From: Candidatus Methylomirabilota bacterium
Lineage (GTDB): Bacteria > Methylomirabilota > Methylomirabilia > Methylomirabilales > Methylomirabilaceae
Direction of reading: 5' to 3'
DNA: 10,108 bases
Assembly (NCBI GenBank): GCA_028869615.1
Contig: JAGWRQ010000067.1
Location: 1-10,108, forward strand
Shown here: piece by piece, positions 9,754 through 10,108 of the stretch
How positions within the stretch are numbered: position 1 is the stretch's first letter
Layout: each line of letters starts with the position of its first letter
The notes under the pieces: generated by a model
What the model was told of the DNA's origin: nothing
The model's input: the letters and a program-made list of their open reading frames with translations, nothing else
Database searches by the model: none
Program-made: the position numbers and the translations under genes

Positions 9754-9813
9754 GCTTTCAGCTATCAGCGGTCAGCCATCAGCTAATGCTGAAAAGCTGA
9801 TTGCTGAATGCTG
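9754..9813 (+). repeat. Heptad TCAGC inverted repeat, large hairpin after serS
   Basis: TCAGC occurs four times at exact 7-base steps (9758, 9765, 9772, 9779). After TAAT the inverse appears as GCTGA at 9788, 9796 and 9803 and GCTG at 9810. The innermost pair forms a perfect 5-base stem with a 4-base loop, and the outer pairs could extend a long imperfect hairpin. The element starts nine bases after the serS stop and ends 15 bases before the first tRNA. No clear T-run follows. It may act as a message end or processing hairpin, or be a dispersed intergenic repeat. Confidence 0.75.
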
Positions 9814-9828
9814 TGGGCTGCTTCTCGT

Positions 9829-9914
9829 GGAGGGGTGGCCGAGTGGTTGAAGGCGGCGGTCTTGAAAACCGTTAGGCGAAAGCCTCGTGGGTTCGAATCC
9901 TACCCCCTCCGCCA
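9829..9914 (+). tRNA. tRNA-Ser (anticodon UGA)
   Basis: An 86-base type II tRNA. The acceptor arm is GGAGGGG (9829-9835) with CCCCTCC (9904-9910), discriminator G and an encoded CCA. The D arm contains GGCCGAGTGG, the anticodon stem-loop is GCGGT-CTTGAAA-ACCGT with anticodon TGA, the long variable arm is AGGCGAAAGCCT, and the T loop is GGTTCGAATCC. The long variable arm is the main SerRS identity element. It should read UCA and other UCN codons. Confidence 0.96.
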
Positions 9915-9918
9915 CTAG

Positions 9919-9928
9919 AAACTACGGT
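9919..9928 (+). repeat. Direct repeat AAACTACGGT after the first tRNA (copy 1)
   Basis: The 10-mer AAACTACGGT begins five bases after the CCA of tRNA-Ser(UGA) and recurs exactly at 10099-10108, five bases after the CCA of tRNA-Ser(GCU). The equal offset suggests a shared 3' flank from duplication or a repeat placed at tRNA ends. Confidence 0.6.
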
Positions 9929-9929
9929 A

Positions 9930-9983
9930 AGGAGTAAAGGGGTAGGGGAAAGCAGGGAAGAAGACCCCTTACCCCTAACCCCT
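9930..9983 (+). repeat. G-rich/C-rich heptad inverted repeat between the tRNAs
   Basis: The left arm is AGGAGTAAAGGGGTAGGGG (9930-9948). The right arm CCCCTTACCCCTAACCCCT (9965-9983) is the reverse complement of an AGGGGTT AGGGGTA AGGGG heptad series, so the arms can pair imperfectly around a 16-base loop. CTTTTG follows at 9993-9998, so it could serve as an intrinsic terminator of the first tRNA transcript. It could equally be an intergenic repeat family; only one copy is visible. Confidence 0.55.
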
Positions 9984-10001
9984 CACGTTCGTCTTTTGTG
10001 T

Positions 10002-10093
10002 GGAGAGGTGACCGAGTGGCCGAAGGTGCTCGCCTGCTAAGCGAGTCTGCGTCGAAAGGTGCAGCCCGGGTTCGAATCCCGGCCTCTCCGCCA
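10002..10093 (+). tRNA. tRNA-Ser (anticodon GCU)
   Basis: A 92-base type II tRNA. The acceptor arm is GGAGAGG (10002-10008) with CCTCTCC (10083-10089), discriminator G and an encoded CCA. The D arm has GACCGAGTGG, the anticodon stem-loop is CTCGC-CTGCTAA-GCGAG with anticodon GCT, a long variable arm follows, and the T arm is CCGGG-TTCGAAT-CCCGG. It reads AGC and AGU, complementing the UGA tRNA just upstream. Confidence 0.96.
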
Positions 10094-10098
10094 TCCAA

Positions 10099-10108
10099 AA
10101 ACTACGGT
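10099..10108 (+). repeat. Direct repeat AAACTACGGT after the second tRNA (copy 2, at window edge)
   Basis: Identical to 9919-9928 and at the same five-base distance from the tRNA CCA. The window ends here, so whether the match continues into the G-rich heptad element cannot be seen. Confidence 0.6.

Noticed and set aside
9750..10108. CRISPR array or integrated element at the tRNA genes
   Set aside because: The repeats here are short heptads in palindromes without unique spacers, and no integrase or cas gene is in view.

Overview
This window is a bacterial chromosomal replication-origin neighbourhood. Two divergent housekeeping gene groups flank an AT-richer intergenic region with DnaA boxes and an unwinding-type sequence. 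All recognised genes are core bacterial genes, and no phage, CRISPR, transposase or defence gene is visible. The GC-rich coding sequence and the long insert in the TOPRIM half of GyrB point to a Gram-negative, proteobacteria-like lineage. The gene order and the TCAGC-type heptad repeats would fit a deep lineage such as NC10 (Methylomirabilis-like), but that placement is a weak guess from general resemblance, not a search result.

Minus strand, leftward from the origin: rpmH (1515-1649, ribosomal protein L34), rnpA (1080-1445, RNase P protein), yidD (887-1102) and yidC (843 to the window edge, N-terminal 281 residues only). This is the classic rpmH-rnpA-yidD-yidC operon, read from a near-perfect sigma70 promoter at 1709-1737. 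The rnpA N-terminus looks abnormal.

Origin (about 1800-2100): four DnaA-box-like 9-mers, then a run of CTA/TTA/CTA/CTC triplets resembling a DnaA-trio, then an AT-rich stretch running into the dnaN ribosome-binding site. There is no dnaA between rpmH and dnaN, and no recF between dnaN and gyrB, although both are common there.

Plus strand, rightward: dnaN (2101-3207, sliding clamp), gyrB (3289-5745), gyrA (5838-8363), serS (8474-9748, seryl-tRNA synthetase), then two serine tRNAs, UGA (9829-9914) and GCU (10002-10093). The clamp and gyrase serve replication-fork movement. SerRS charges the two tRNAs encoded just after it. The intergenic spaces hold several inverted repeats: a GC-rich hairpin between gyrB and gyrA, a large heptad-repeat hairpin after serS, and a G-rich/C-rich hairpin between the tRNAs. 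A copy of the same heptad pattern lies in frame inside dnaN.

Overall this is an ordinary core region. The points most worth a second look are the origin layout without dnaA, the anomalous rnpA 5' end, the repeat within dnaN, and the repeats around the tRNAs.
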